NCBI RefSeq assembly: GCF_020882245.1
Contig: NC_083597.1
Coordinates: forward strand, 40,278,652 to 40,342,651
From: Rhopalosiphum padi
Lineage: Eukaryota; Arthropoda; Insecta; Hemiptera; Aphididae
Reading direction: 5' to 3'
DNA: 64,000 nucleotides
The notes under the pieces are model-generated. The model saw nothing but the letters and a program-made list of their open reading frames with translations. It did not search any database and had not been told where the DNA came from. The position numbers and the translations under genes were made by a program. Of this stretch, positions 50,689 to 63,000 are shown piece by piece. Each line of letters starts with the position of its first letter. Within the stretch, counting starts at the first letter, position 1.

Positions 50689-53600
50689 TCAGGAACTTTC
50701 TGCTCCGCAGATGCATTCGTCTCCCGTGTGATCCATAATCCAGTCCAAGTAGTTGGCCACTCTGGTGTACACTCCCGGATAGTTTTCTCTGGCACATCCT
50801 TTGCCCCAAGACACGATTCCTGTATACCGAAACACATTCACGCGATAGATTAGTATATTAAATGAATAGCACGGTAACATATTATCATAATTATTTATAT
50901 ATATATTATTATACATACCGATGACTTCCATGATATCAGAAGAATCTAAACGTCTGTGCATTGGTCCGCCACTATCACCCTGCAAAAAAAAATAATAAAT
51001 TTACGGTACCTAATTTACTCGTACTGGGTATTTAACATTTTCACGCGTACGGAGTTCCGAGTATCCGCAAAAAAACAATTTTATCGGAAATTTATTATTA
51101 TCAAAATAATACGGTTTATACCTGACAGGCGTCATATTGACCTTCCCTGAAACCAGCGCATATCATGTTACCCGTGATCTTCTCTGGCGAATATCCCATG
51201 TCCTTGCAGTCCGCGTTCGATATGATTGGGACTTCGACTTTTTGTAAGATGTTGGACGACTTTTTGCGTTCGCCCAATCTGCCCCATCCGATCACGGTTC
51301 CTTTGATACCTTCGTATGACGTGTCAGCTGCGTGTGGAAAAATCCCGTTTAGTTGAGTTTATTTAAGTATATTATATACAATATATAAAGTTAAATCACA
51401 CCGCAATCAATCGCACTGTGATTGGTATACACTATGTATATACCTATTCGTTAAAGATACTCACCGGACTTGGGTAAACACGCTACGCGCACCCACGGAT
51501 TGTTGAGGGATACGGCTTCACGAAGTTCTATGATCGCGATGTCGTTGTCAAATGTGCTCAGTCGGAAATCTTGGTGCCGGTGGATTTTGGTTACATGGTG
51601 CACGGACTTGCGACCGGTATCGACTTTCCGGTCGTGTTCACCGATGGTCACGGTTAGATCTTTAGGGCTGAAACTGGAAAAACGAGACGACAATTATTAG
51701 AAATAATAGCTACTTTAGGATGATTTTAGATTTTATAGAGCCCCAACCGATCGTATAATCATATTTTCTGTATGGTAGACTTATAATATAATTGTGATCT
51801 ATACACTAAGTATGTAAATGGTAGGTACTGTGCACTTATTACTCACTTCTCGACGCAATGGGCGGCGGTGAGCACGTGCTTCTTGGTGATGAGCGTGCCG
51901 CCGCAATAGAACTGACCGCGACGGGCCAACGTGGCCGCCCAACCGAATTCGTTTTCCCGCGTGTCTTTTCCGTTAACGATCTTCGCGAAAGCCGATCTCC
52001 GTTCCGGTTGGGTCCCGCACGGCTTATCTATTTCGAAAACGAAACCACAGTCAGACGATATTATAATAGACTTAATGTAATAGCGGATAATAGACGACTT
52101 GGCTATAATATTACTATATTGTTTAATGCACATACAGTGATTTTTTTTTTTTACACGTCTTGTACGTTAATTTTTTTTTGTTTTTACAAATAATTCGCTA
52201 CTTAATAAAAATAAAATGTAATATTATTATTATGTTTAGGTACAAACTAAAAATAACAGCAATTGAATATTTAAAATGACCACTTCGGCTTACACAACAT
52301 ATTATATTATTTATTATTGTACTGTGCAGCGGCTAAGACGCACTTGTGACGTAAAGTTCAATGTCGGAATAGAAAATATGCTACTCGACTAAGCGTTATA
52401 TTTTATGTTATCATACATAATGGTTCTATAATATTTAGTTATATGAATAAATATTATACCTATACATTTTTCTTTTGTTAATATAAGATAAATTGTTTTC
52501 AGGCCCTTCAATGTGCCATAACTGGTACATCTGTTCATTTCTATTGTTGGTACATTGGATTTTTTTTTACAAATTTAACCACGAATATGAATTTTACGAT
52601 AAGTCGTCGCGCTGCTATAACTGTACAGGTATGTCGTATGACGACGATAATGTCTGCAAATAGGCTACAATAATTATTACGGTTCACGCTCGCACATTCT
52701 TCAAAATGGAAAACCACCATTATCTGCTGTTCTTATAAATTAATACCTACACCGTTGTACATATTTCGTGTCGAAATAACAATTTAATGATGCGATATTA
52801 TTATCAGAGTAATTTACGTTCGCGTTTCCGGAACATCGTAAGTAATATAATGTTTACACGGAGATCACAGTGCTCGTTGTTATACGGAAGCACAATCAAT
52901 TCCGCCAAAAAACCATCAATTAAAACGAAAATGGTGCTAGCCATACGTCCATACCAGACAAGATATCGTTTACCGAATCTATACGCGCAGACATGCTGTG
53001 CACAGCGTTTGCTCGGATTTCCCTTTTGGTCAGGATTCCGTGACGGATGACTCCGAATTAACATCATAATCTATCAACCGTAATATATTGTAATACCGTG
53101 TTATGTATAATATCATGGTTATTTTTAATCGTTGCAGTCATCCTATTTTAATGAATATGTGTGCTTGTCGATTAAAAATCCGATTTTTTAAATTTCAGGG
53201 TACTTGGTTAACATTTTAGAATATTTGTATGTAGTTTTTCCAGATAATACAAACATTTTTTTTTTTTGAAACTATGAAATTCGCCGAATAAACAGTTTTT
53301 TTGTCGTTAAGAATATCGAATTATTACTAAAATCTGAATTTTAACGAATAATTTCTGAGTGATATACCAGAATATATCGTGTATTCGGTAATTTTTAGTA
53401 AGTACACGTGATGTAGACAAGCGTCATAATACAGCCGTATATAGGTAAACATTTTGTTGCAATCGTCGAAAACAAAACGGTTCAGTATAGCTATATGCAC
53501 ATGACGTAAAATATGTTATCTTCGTGTACGACATAAAATAATAATAATAATAATATGTAATACGCGGCTGACGACGTGCTTTATGATATAGATATATGTG

Positions 53601-56600
53601 GCTAAAATTATGTGCGTTCGTGTACAATGTATACGAAAATATAGAGGAGTCGTTAAAATTAACGTTACAATGCGATTATGTGGCATATACGAGAAAATGG
53701 AACGCGCAGTTAAATATTATGCCGTTGGATAGGTGCAGCGACAACTGACGAGGTTTCGTGTTTCTTTTTCATACGTAAATTACTTCCGAAACGATATATT
53801 ATGTTATGTCTTCACTCTCTATTCATATTCAAATATTAAATGTCGCTGTGTTATAGTGTAATACCGTTTATTGATTAAGTTGATCGAAGAAAGTTACCGC
53901 ATAAACGTTTTACATTATAATAATATAGTGCGATTCGGCGACCACTGTTATTCAATATTCATAATCAGATTTTCATACACCTAACATGAGCAATATTGAA
54001 ATATTGAAATTTTTATTTTGAGTTAATAGCTATTTTTATTTATAACAACAATTTTTAAAAATTGTTCGGTACTTACGCGTATATTACACAGTAATTATAA
54101 CCTTGATCCACGTACACAGAACATTCGATAATATAAGTATCGTTAATTGTTATTGCACGTGTGATCTGTTGTGTATACTGTATGTACATTAAACTTTATA
54201 CTTTATATTATTTTATAGTATTAATTATTAAAAACAGTCTAATGTACCTGAATCCGAAAGTTAATATGGGTAATAACTAAATTGAGTGTCGATTCAATAA
54301 ATATATTATCAATTGACGTTAAAAGATAAATGCAATTATTATATTAAAATATTAACTGTGAAGCTTGGATTAAGTGAGAGGTGTTGGGGGGAAGGGTAGA
54401 GCGGGAAGAATTCATAACTTTAGGGACTCATCTCTTTCAAAAAAATTATTATTTTAATGCACACATTCAAAAGATATTTCAAAAAGTAGGTAAAATAAAA
54501 ATGTTCAGATCACAATTTAATACCTATTTATTACTATTTGATAAATTCTAAATAAACCAATAATAAATAACAATATTATGACAAAGTTTGCAATAATTAG
54601 CGAGGATGGGAGTTGTGAACATTGTAGTTCAACGTAGTTTGAGTATACTATTATCATGTGGTAAATACATTTTTTTTTTTTTGGAAGTGAAAAGGTTGAA
54701 GTTTAAGAGTTGAAAGTCGTCTACTGAGTGTGCTGTTACAGTACCCAATGGATAATTAATCCAGTATTGTTGTTCATATACGATATACACACACACATAA
54801 AACAAATTTGTGTATATGTTTAGTTCGATAATAAAAATTCTTAAATCGATTTTAAATGATATTATATCGACGGTAGCAACGCGCATTTAGTCGGTATACC
54901 TTCACTGATTAACGACATAATTAATAACCGAAAGTTTATGTACACTCGCTTACAGTATCATAGTAATTATAATGGTAGTGATGTATGCCGCCTAACCATA
55001 ACATCGTAACTCGTAACTACGCAACAAAGGATTATGTACAATTATTATTGCTTATAGTTAGATGTATTATACTACCATTATTACATATTTATTCTGTGTA
55101 CTCGATAAATCATGATTAGGAACGATTTACCGTTATTTAACCCTTTATACGCATGGATATATTATTACTTATTATAGTTAACCTAAACGGCAAATGGCAA
55201 AAATAAACATTATGCGTAATAATATTTCAAAACGTGATCATTGAAGACTAGAGAGATTAAGAAAATTTGGCGTGGATCCTCATTATTATTGATGATAAAC
55301 ATTTACACGACAAAGAAAATCTTTTGTTAAAACAAAAAAAAAGGATATTAATAATAATAATAAACTATTAAAAAGAATAATACTTTTAGTTTAGCACTTG
55401 ACACGAATTCAATTAAAAATATAGGATAACGAATTTGTGTCGTTTAAGTTAGTTTGGCTCCACTTAATAATATTTACATATATTATATGGTTAAATTGTA
55501 AAATATAAACTAAATATTGTGCGTATCATATTATATTTACAAACGTTCCGAAGTTAGATGATCAGACGTGGTGGAAAATTGTGAAATATATTCGTGAAAA
55601 AATTGAAGTAAAACAAGTATAACGAATCTTGTAAAATTATTCGTACACTAAATAAATTCTACTCTGCTAATAAAATAATTTTAATATACTATACTATTGT
55701 TATGTAAAAAGTTTATGAAACTTTGGAATGTAGACTTTCAGATAGTCGTGTACATCCCCCGTGCTTATAGGTACATATTTTAGGATACAAAATGTCGTTG
55801 TTTGTCGCAGACACCAACTGTCAGATGCTTGGCTATAAATATTTATATACATATATTGTGAAAGCCACTGATAGGTATTAGTATTAAAACACCAAACTAA
55901 TGAAAAACATGTAATATCTACTAGTTACTAACTAGTACCACTACACGTTTGGAAATTCGAAGGGTCTATAAATAATAATTTACGAAAAATGTACGACAGA
56001 CAGGCGAATAATTGTTCGAAAATCGTATCTGGGTTAAGGTTATATGTATAATAATATACAATTTTTACGTATATGGCCGCCGTTCGGGTCAATTAAACTG
56101 CGATGTGTACGAAATTCGATTTTGAACGGTACTCGTTCGATTGCGCCGCGGTGTTATCGTAACGCGCGAAACGTCGATTTGCAGCGAAAACAGAATGACA
56201 CGTGCCGGCGTCGGCGTGTTGTAAATCGATTTTCGGTCTGTTTCGGAGGTTTAAGGGGACAGCATTTTATAAGACAAATATATATGTATACGAAATGATA
56301 TGTTTTGCTTTTTCCGTTCGGTCACAAAAATAACAAATTTGCTTCAATAGATCATAATTGCAGCTGAAGGGGAAGGACTAAAATAATATTATTTACCAAA
56401 TGTAAACGAAAACAACACTACGATACTTTTATATTGTTTAAACGTATGTGTGTCTACTTAGGGCCGTCGGGTTCACGTCGACTGAAAAGCGTCGTGTGTG
56501 TGCGCGCTATGGTTTTGCGTACTTAAGTATAGCCTTAAGAGGCGGCCGTTTAAAAACAAATACAATTATTGTCCGAAACAGCTGTACCATTATCGAAATG

Positions 56601-59330
56601 TCTCAATGCCTCTGGAGATAAAGCCGACGGTATAGCCTTTTATGTTTTGTCCGATGACGATGTCCCCTACTTGTGTACAGAAAACAATACGTAAATATGA
56701 CGTGTGTTTTCCTCCGTGACGTGATTTTCATGTTATTCTGCGTTGCTATAGTGTTTACTCAACAATAATAGTCGTATACGAAGCAGAGTAATAATCGAGC
56801 ATGCTCATCCCCGTTTTTTCTTTTAATAATGTATTTTTACGATAAATTTCTGTATTTCAAACGCGATCCCTTCTTTTCTATTGTAAATTATTTAGTGGAT
56901 ATTTTTACTAACAATCGTATTGTATCTAATTCAAAACTCCAACGAGTAGTTCCTCAATTATTAAAATTAATATAATAAGAGTGATATTGTAATAGTACAT
57001 ATACATGGTTTTACAAAAATATAAATTAGATTTAATATTGGATTTAGAACTTAGGTTATTAAAAAAAAAAATATATAAAGTTGATAGATTAATATAAACT
57101 ACTAAACATTTAAATCACTATAGCTTTCATATATTTTTTATCCATCAACATGATTATTTTATCCTTGATATATTAAGCTAAAGAACTAAAAAACTACTAG
57201 TTTAAATTTTGATTTTGATACGTAAATACTTTCCGAAAAATTATTGACTAAATAATTTATCGCGGAAAACTCTTCTCATTTGAAAAACAGAAGTGTATCT
57301 CCAGGACACGTAATATCTATAAAAAATTTTAAGAATAAATATAAAAGTATGGTCTTTAAGGCTTCAAGTATAGAAATCCAAAAAATCAGATTTTGAATAA
57401 CTAAATTAATGAACTGCATTATTGAAGAAAAAGGAGGCGAGCATACTTGGTAAACTGTCCTAAAGACAATACCAGTATTTTATAATGCTGTTGCAGAAGC
57501 TTAAATCTTCGAAAATACAATCACTTATAAATTATAAGTTATAAGTTATAAGTTATAATAAATCACATGTGCCATGTATAGTGTAGTATGTTTGTTTTGA
57601 AAAAGCACGAAACAACATAAAACAAATGTAAACAAAAATATATTAAGAAATAAACGTTGCTTCCAAAAACTCAAGCGCTTATACTCGCACATAATATACA
57701 ATACATATTTTTTTTAGAATATAATGATTGTACTCGCGATTAGTTTCGGTTTTTATTGTTATATATTTACCACACGCCGCGCAATATTTGGTTGGCCGTT
57801 CATCCGGCACCTGTTCATCCCGGTAGTCGAATAAATGATCCTGAAAACAAAACGTACGACACGTAAATCAATTCGATAAATTTTAATATCATATAATTTT
57901 CAGCACACCGGCTGTATCGCATGCATACGACTCCCGGGGAGGACCTTATATATGTTCGGCGAGGTCGCGATCGTAATAATGTCATTATATTATATTATCA
58001 TGTTATACTGCTGCAGTACTATTAATACGCTACGGACCCTGCCCGCGGCCGCGCAACAGGTGATTTCGAAACGGTCGAATTCGAATAGCGCATAGGTACA
58101 CGGATTTGGCGATTCGTCAATGTGGAAAAAAATCGTCTTTCGAAACCTGTCACCTCGGGAAAAAAATAAGTTCGCCCATTCTTAATATTCGCTTCCCGCC
58201 CACTTTTCCAATCTAAGCTATCCTCCACTAACGGGCAACAGTTAATAAACACTTTATTAAAAAAAAAAACTACTACCAGGCCCGCCACAGTGTGGTTTTT
58301 TAAGGCTTTCTCCAATATGGAGCTCTATAAAATATTTCAACCTCTAAATACATTTCAAGCCTTCTGCCTTTTAGTTGATATAAAACAATTATTTTCAAAA
58401 TATTCCGTGAAATTTCCGATAATTCCTAGAAAAATCTCGACCTAGGGATCAGGGATTGGAAAATTGTACCAGTGTATCTATTTGATCCAATTATTTCTAA
58501 CAAAAGTAATTTTATTTAAATATTAGTGTATATTTTTGCATGTTAGAAAGTGACCAAATTTGTAGTTGTTTATGTCGTTTGCTTATTTTTTGTTCATATA
58601 TTTATCAATTAGTCCATATCGCAATCTGATAAAAATTTATTCGGATGCATAATTATGATGCTTCTTAGTTTATTATACCTAATTATTATGTTATTAGTCA
58701 TAAACGTTATTAGATACAGAAATAATCATGAAAATGAGCCAATAACCGTCGGACGGGTAAATAAAAATGTATACACGTATTAAAATATTGGTGACTGCTC
58801 ATATTGTATTGTTTTCCTGGGAACTTAAATAAATTAATGAAATCAAAAATTGCAATGAAATGAATGCATACATTTGCAACCAAATTCAATCATTATTACC
58901 TCAGTAAATAAAATAGCTAAATAGTATTGTAACCAAAAAAGTTTCGCCTAAAAGTTCTCTACAAATAAAATAATATATTTTCCTGTCCCGGTTTAGATCG
59001 GACGTGGTTACCTGGGTTAGGTTCCAGTTCTAATTCCGGTACCCGGTGCCCTGCTATAGAAACATATTAAAATACACGAAACTGTTGGGCGAGTGCTTTC
59101 CCCGCCATCGTATTTACCACGTAATAAAAACGATTTATTATACACTTTATTTCTGTAACGTACGGATCGTAATAATTTATTGAAAAATAAATAAATAAAT
59201 AAAACGGACATAAACCGAGTAGGTACGCATTGTCGTGTAATAACATACTGACCCATGGCGTGTAGGCGCCGGCGACTTGAACGACCTGAACGGCGGCGAT
59301 CAACAGGGCGGCGGCAACGGTCGGGTGCAT
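50689..59330 (-). CDS. secreted trypsin-like serine protease F (S1A)
   Basis: Predicted 311-residue zymogen. Minus-strand exons in order: 59330-59253, 57840-57771, 52027-51847, 51673-51465, 51327-51122, 50979-50919, 50819-50689; all GT-AG in phase. An Ala/Val-rich signal peptide (1-22) precedes a short linker with CAACDKPCG (46-54). Activation is at Lys65-Ile66, but the new N-terminus is IVNG rather than IVGG, and the usual Y-P-W is FGW. Triad His106, Asp154 (DNDIAI), Ser251; Asp245 predicts trypsin-like cleavage. The tail ends CICGAESS, slightly longer than in A, D and E. Introns match A and E. It shares family traits but I cannot match it to one Drosophila gene. Catalytic residues are intact, so activity is expected; substrate unknown. 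Confidence 0.92.
52882..52931. repeat. short dispersed repeat, copy B
   Basis: Partner of the fragment at 45556-45610: same orientation, shared CGGAAGCACAA, a central CCG with an A-run, and ATTAAAACG. It sits in the long intron of protease F. Confidence 0.4.
57531..57558. repeat. short TTATAAG tandem repeat
   Basis: About four consecutive copies of a 7-bp unit (TTATAAG), the first slightly altered, inside the long intron of protease F. Simple tandem repeat. Confidence 0.6.
57841..59252. other. first intron of protease F, with a possible retrocopy
   Basis: The 1.4-kb intron contains a GC-richer stretch (about 58020-58270) that ends on the plus strand in AATAAA (58244-58249), nine more bases and then a poly(A) run at about 58259-58270. 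This looks like a retroposed transcript, but the parent RNA and the left boundary are not identifiable. Confidence 0.4.
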
Positions 59331-59970
59331 CTTGCGGTCGCTGCGGCTGGTCTATACCCAAGTCGTGGTTCTTCCGACGATAATATTTAATTTTATAATA
59401 TCGTTATGTGATGTGATAATAATAATCGCATATAATATTAAATCGTCGGCGGCCGAGTTGTCGTGTGTATACGCAATAAAATAATTAATATTATCGTCCA
59501 AACACCGCTGTCGGCAGTGTGCGCGTGTGTTGTACGCGTAAAGTCGGATCGTTATTATACGGCGGGCGGCGCACAAGTCGGTTCGTCCCGGCGGAGTCGG
59601 TCTCGTCTGCGGAATCGGCGACGGCTGCTGACAGTCGGCGGCGGCGGCGGCTGAGACGCGCGGATTACGTGACGAGAGGACGAGACGAAGCGGACCACGG
59701 GCGCACAGGATCGGCGGCACCGGTGTTATATACGCTCCGGCCGGCCGTCGCGCGACTGTTGGAAACGCGTTAGCGTGCGCGATAACGCGACCGCGGAGGA
59801 GAACACACACGCGCGCAGCCTTGAACGGACGGCGCCGGCCGTAAGGTTACGCCGCCGCCGTCAGATATTATTATTATTATTATTATTGTTGTTACCGCGT
59901 CGTAGGCGCGCCATAATATTATAATTATTGTTGTCGTTATTAGTCCGACGTGCATGCGCGCCCGCCCGCG
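59331..59970. promoter_or_regulatory. CpG-rich island at 5' end of protease F
   Basis: Immediately upstream of the start codon of F the sequence is strongly CpG-rich. It has CGG triplet runs (about 59635-59651) and many CG dinucleotides through about 59860, then returns to AT-rich repeats. It mirrors the island at protease E and presumably contains the promoter and 5' UTR. Open frames within it are read as composition effects. Confidence 0.55.
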
Positions 59971-59991
59971 TATTATCTAATACGTATAATA

Positions 59992-60019
59992 ACGACGACG
60001 ACGACGACGACGATGATGG

Positions 60020-60062
<43 letters not shown>

Positions 60063-60084
60063 AATAATAATAATAATAATAATA
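59992..60084. repeat. compound (ACG)n-(ATG)n-(ATA)n microsatellite
   Basis: A run of ACG triplets passes into a long run of ATG/GAT triplets (one GGT interruption) and then AAT/ATA triplets, about 90 bp in all. It lies upstream of protease F next to its CpG island. Confidence 0.9.
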
Positions 60085-63000
60085 CGTAATACCAGTAATA
60101 ATAATATAATATAGTTAAACGATATTACGTATTTACGTGTAACGTGTAGGTATACGTATGACATTATATTGTGTGTTTTTATTAAAACGACACTGGCCCG
60201 CGTGCCTTTGTAGGTCAACCGTCGAGCGACTCGGGCGTGCACTGTTTATATTATTATAATATTATATAATAACATTATTTCAGTAATTATTGCTGATCAT
60301 AATATAGTATTTGCTCTCAGCCCCTAAAAAACTACCTTTTCGACGTAAAAGTTAAGTTCGCGTAGTTAGTATGAGCGATGAAACGAAGTAGTTAACAATT
60401 ATATTGGAAAATTACATAATACACCTACTACTGAGGTATCAGTTGATACACATTTGGTATGTAAAACCATTAGAAAATAAGGTTTTTTAAATGTCATTAT
60501 TTTTCACTTCGGTTCAAATTTGGTCGTGTATAGCTTACTAATGGAGCAACGAACTTTTTTCACCGATGTAAAATTGTAAATATCTTTTAAAAATAATTAG
60601 TTTTTTTTTATTTTTTACGCGTTTTACAGTTATCTATACTTATGATGACAACGCGTGCAAATTAGTGTATAAACAGCATCCTTTTCTGATCACAATTCTA
60701 TTCGAATTGATGTTAGTTATTGTAAAATTGTGTGTATTTTAATACAGTGCCGCCTCGTGTTGTCCGTAGACATAAGAGTAACTAGGTATATAGCAGATTT
60801 ACACTAGGTATAAACACAACACAAGTTTTCAAATATTATTTTAAACTGTTAGATAGATATGAGAATTGCAATTTACGGGGATAATACCTATTGTATTACA
60901 GTAAAAATAATTTTAGCTTTTTTTCTACGTCTTTGGACGCTTCCTATTGTCTATTGGTAACGTGTTAAATGTGTCTCAAGAAACAATTCTAAACTTCGTA
61001 GTAAGTTTACATACTTCAGTACGTAGCATTGACAAGCTGAGCTGAGAAGCTTTTTTTATTTTTTTTTTTAATAATTACACATTATCACTGACTGTTGTAT
61101 TGTAGAATGGTTTAGTTGCTTATTTGCTTGGTTGACCATTAGGAATTTTGAATTTTTGAGACACCACTTAATTTCGTAACACCATTAACTATTACAATAA
61201 CCGCGAATGAGGGTTGGCTCTCTCGGAAATAATCTATAATAGATACCAACAATTTAAAAAACGGAAAACATTTTTTTTTTATTTTAAACAAAGTAGTACT
61301 TTTAAACTTTTACTTTTTAAGATTCTGAGAGAATTGAGAAATAATCGTCAGTGTGTGAGTGTGTGTGTGTTTATTAAACAGTCGTGATGACAATTTAATT
61401 GATGATTACGTAGGCATTTAGGAAGTGGATTTAATGATAGCCACAGGGAGAATTCGACAAAGAGTGTGCTGGACCAGTTCGAGTGCTGGGCAAGAGTGAG
61501 TTAGGTTAGAAATAGTGAAATAGTGCTGCACGGTCGAATATGGAAGCAGGTTTAATAAGTATACATCATCATTTCCGCACAGTCCAGGAAATAGTAATAA
61601 TGTAATTAGTAATTAAGTTAAGAAAAAAGAATGAATATATTTTAATAAGTGTTGTTGAATAACCATAATTATTATACGAATATTATAAGGTAATCCGTTT
61701 TTATATAGTGGTTGAGGTATACTGTACCGAATCGAAGCCCATCTCCAAAATCTCGTTAGTAAGAAAATTTCTATAGTACATTCCGATTATTAAAAAAAAA
61801 AAAAAAATTAGTAAGATGTGTAAGAGTGGAGACGTTACTGTACTATAAATATTTGGAATCTCGTACATCACGCTGAAATAATGGCTGATGTGTACCTATA
61901 ATTGCGCTGTATTACAGGAATGTTCAGCGAAAAGAGACTTGCACAATATAATAAAAAATATTGTTAAATACAAAAACGTACCACAATTAGTAAAAATGTA
62001 ATTTAACTATTATTTTATTTGCAGTTCGCATTATCAGTGCAAGACCGTACTGCCTGTAATATTTATATATATTCGGCTAAGACTAAGGTGATTATCGTGT
62101 GTACTCATAATATTCTTATCGGGAGTCTGTATTTATGTATTTTAAACATTGCAATGTTAAAGATCAGCGAGCTAGCGCCGGGGTATCTTTTGAACGATAT
62201 ACTTTAACAATGATATAGATTGTTGAGTATTTTATTCCTGATTGGTGGTGATAGAGGCGTGATTCGACAACATTTTGCATTATTTAACTATGAATAGAAA
62301 AAATACATCTAAACTTTTTGCACCACATAATTTTAAACCGACTTTTATTTGCAAGAGGATTGTATGTATTACTACATGATCTTCGTTACACATATTATTA
62401 TCTTTTATGATGTACCTATATGTGTATGTTACACTTACCGATAATTTATTCTCCGATAATAGTTATTAAAACAACATATCATATAGTATAATTGTATGTT
62501 ATATGACATAATCAGTATGGTGCAAATATTAAAACAGTTATTAAATATTTTTTGGATATTTCAATATTTGTAAAATTGCTGACCACGTAAATATTGCAAA
62601 AATATGTGAATCACTTGCATATCATTACCGCGAACAGTGCAGAGTGTATGATTATTATTTATTATTATCCGCGTTTATGCGTTCCATCCATCATGTATAC
62701 AAATACAAACACTACTAACATTACGTATGTAATCATACGGAATATATTTGTGTAAATATAATAATAATATCCCGTTTTATAAATTTTTATTTTATACACT
62801 CTGATCGTGCCATTTTTTTTTTGTCGTCGAAGCTTTTCCTTTACAACGTTATTTTACTATTTACATTTATACGAGTTTTAATCAACAAACATTTACAAAC
62901 ATTTACATTAAAATGATATTATTATAATAAATTGCATTTCATTGGCTATGTATATAACCGAAATAAATATTGTGATACTATTGGCGACGATGAAAATGAA

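Larger units (their letters stand above)
52028..57770. other. 5.7-kb second intron of protease F
   Basis: Long AT-rich intron between the propeptide exon and the exon with the activation site. It contains a repeat fragment at 52882-52931 in a GC-richer stretch (52790-53050) open in both directions. A GC-richer patch also lies at 56080-56270. No gene is supported. Confidence 0.5.

Noticed and set aside
52787..53067. Paired 87-codon open frames on both strands
   Set aside because: Mirror-image frames in a GC-richer patch containing a dispersed repeat; no domain recognised, so treated as transposon or chance.
59352..59810. 152-codon minus-strand frame in the CpG island of protease F
   Set aside because: GC-rich sequence lacks stops in several frames on both strands at once; no homology.
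59973..60242. 89-codon frame with long Ile and Val runs
   Set aside because: It is a translation of the compound trinucleotide microsatellite.
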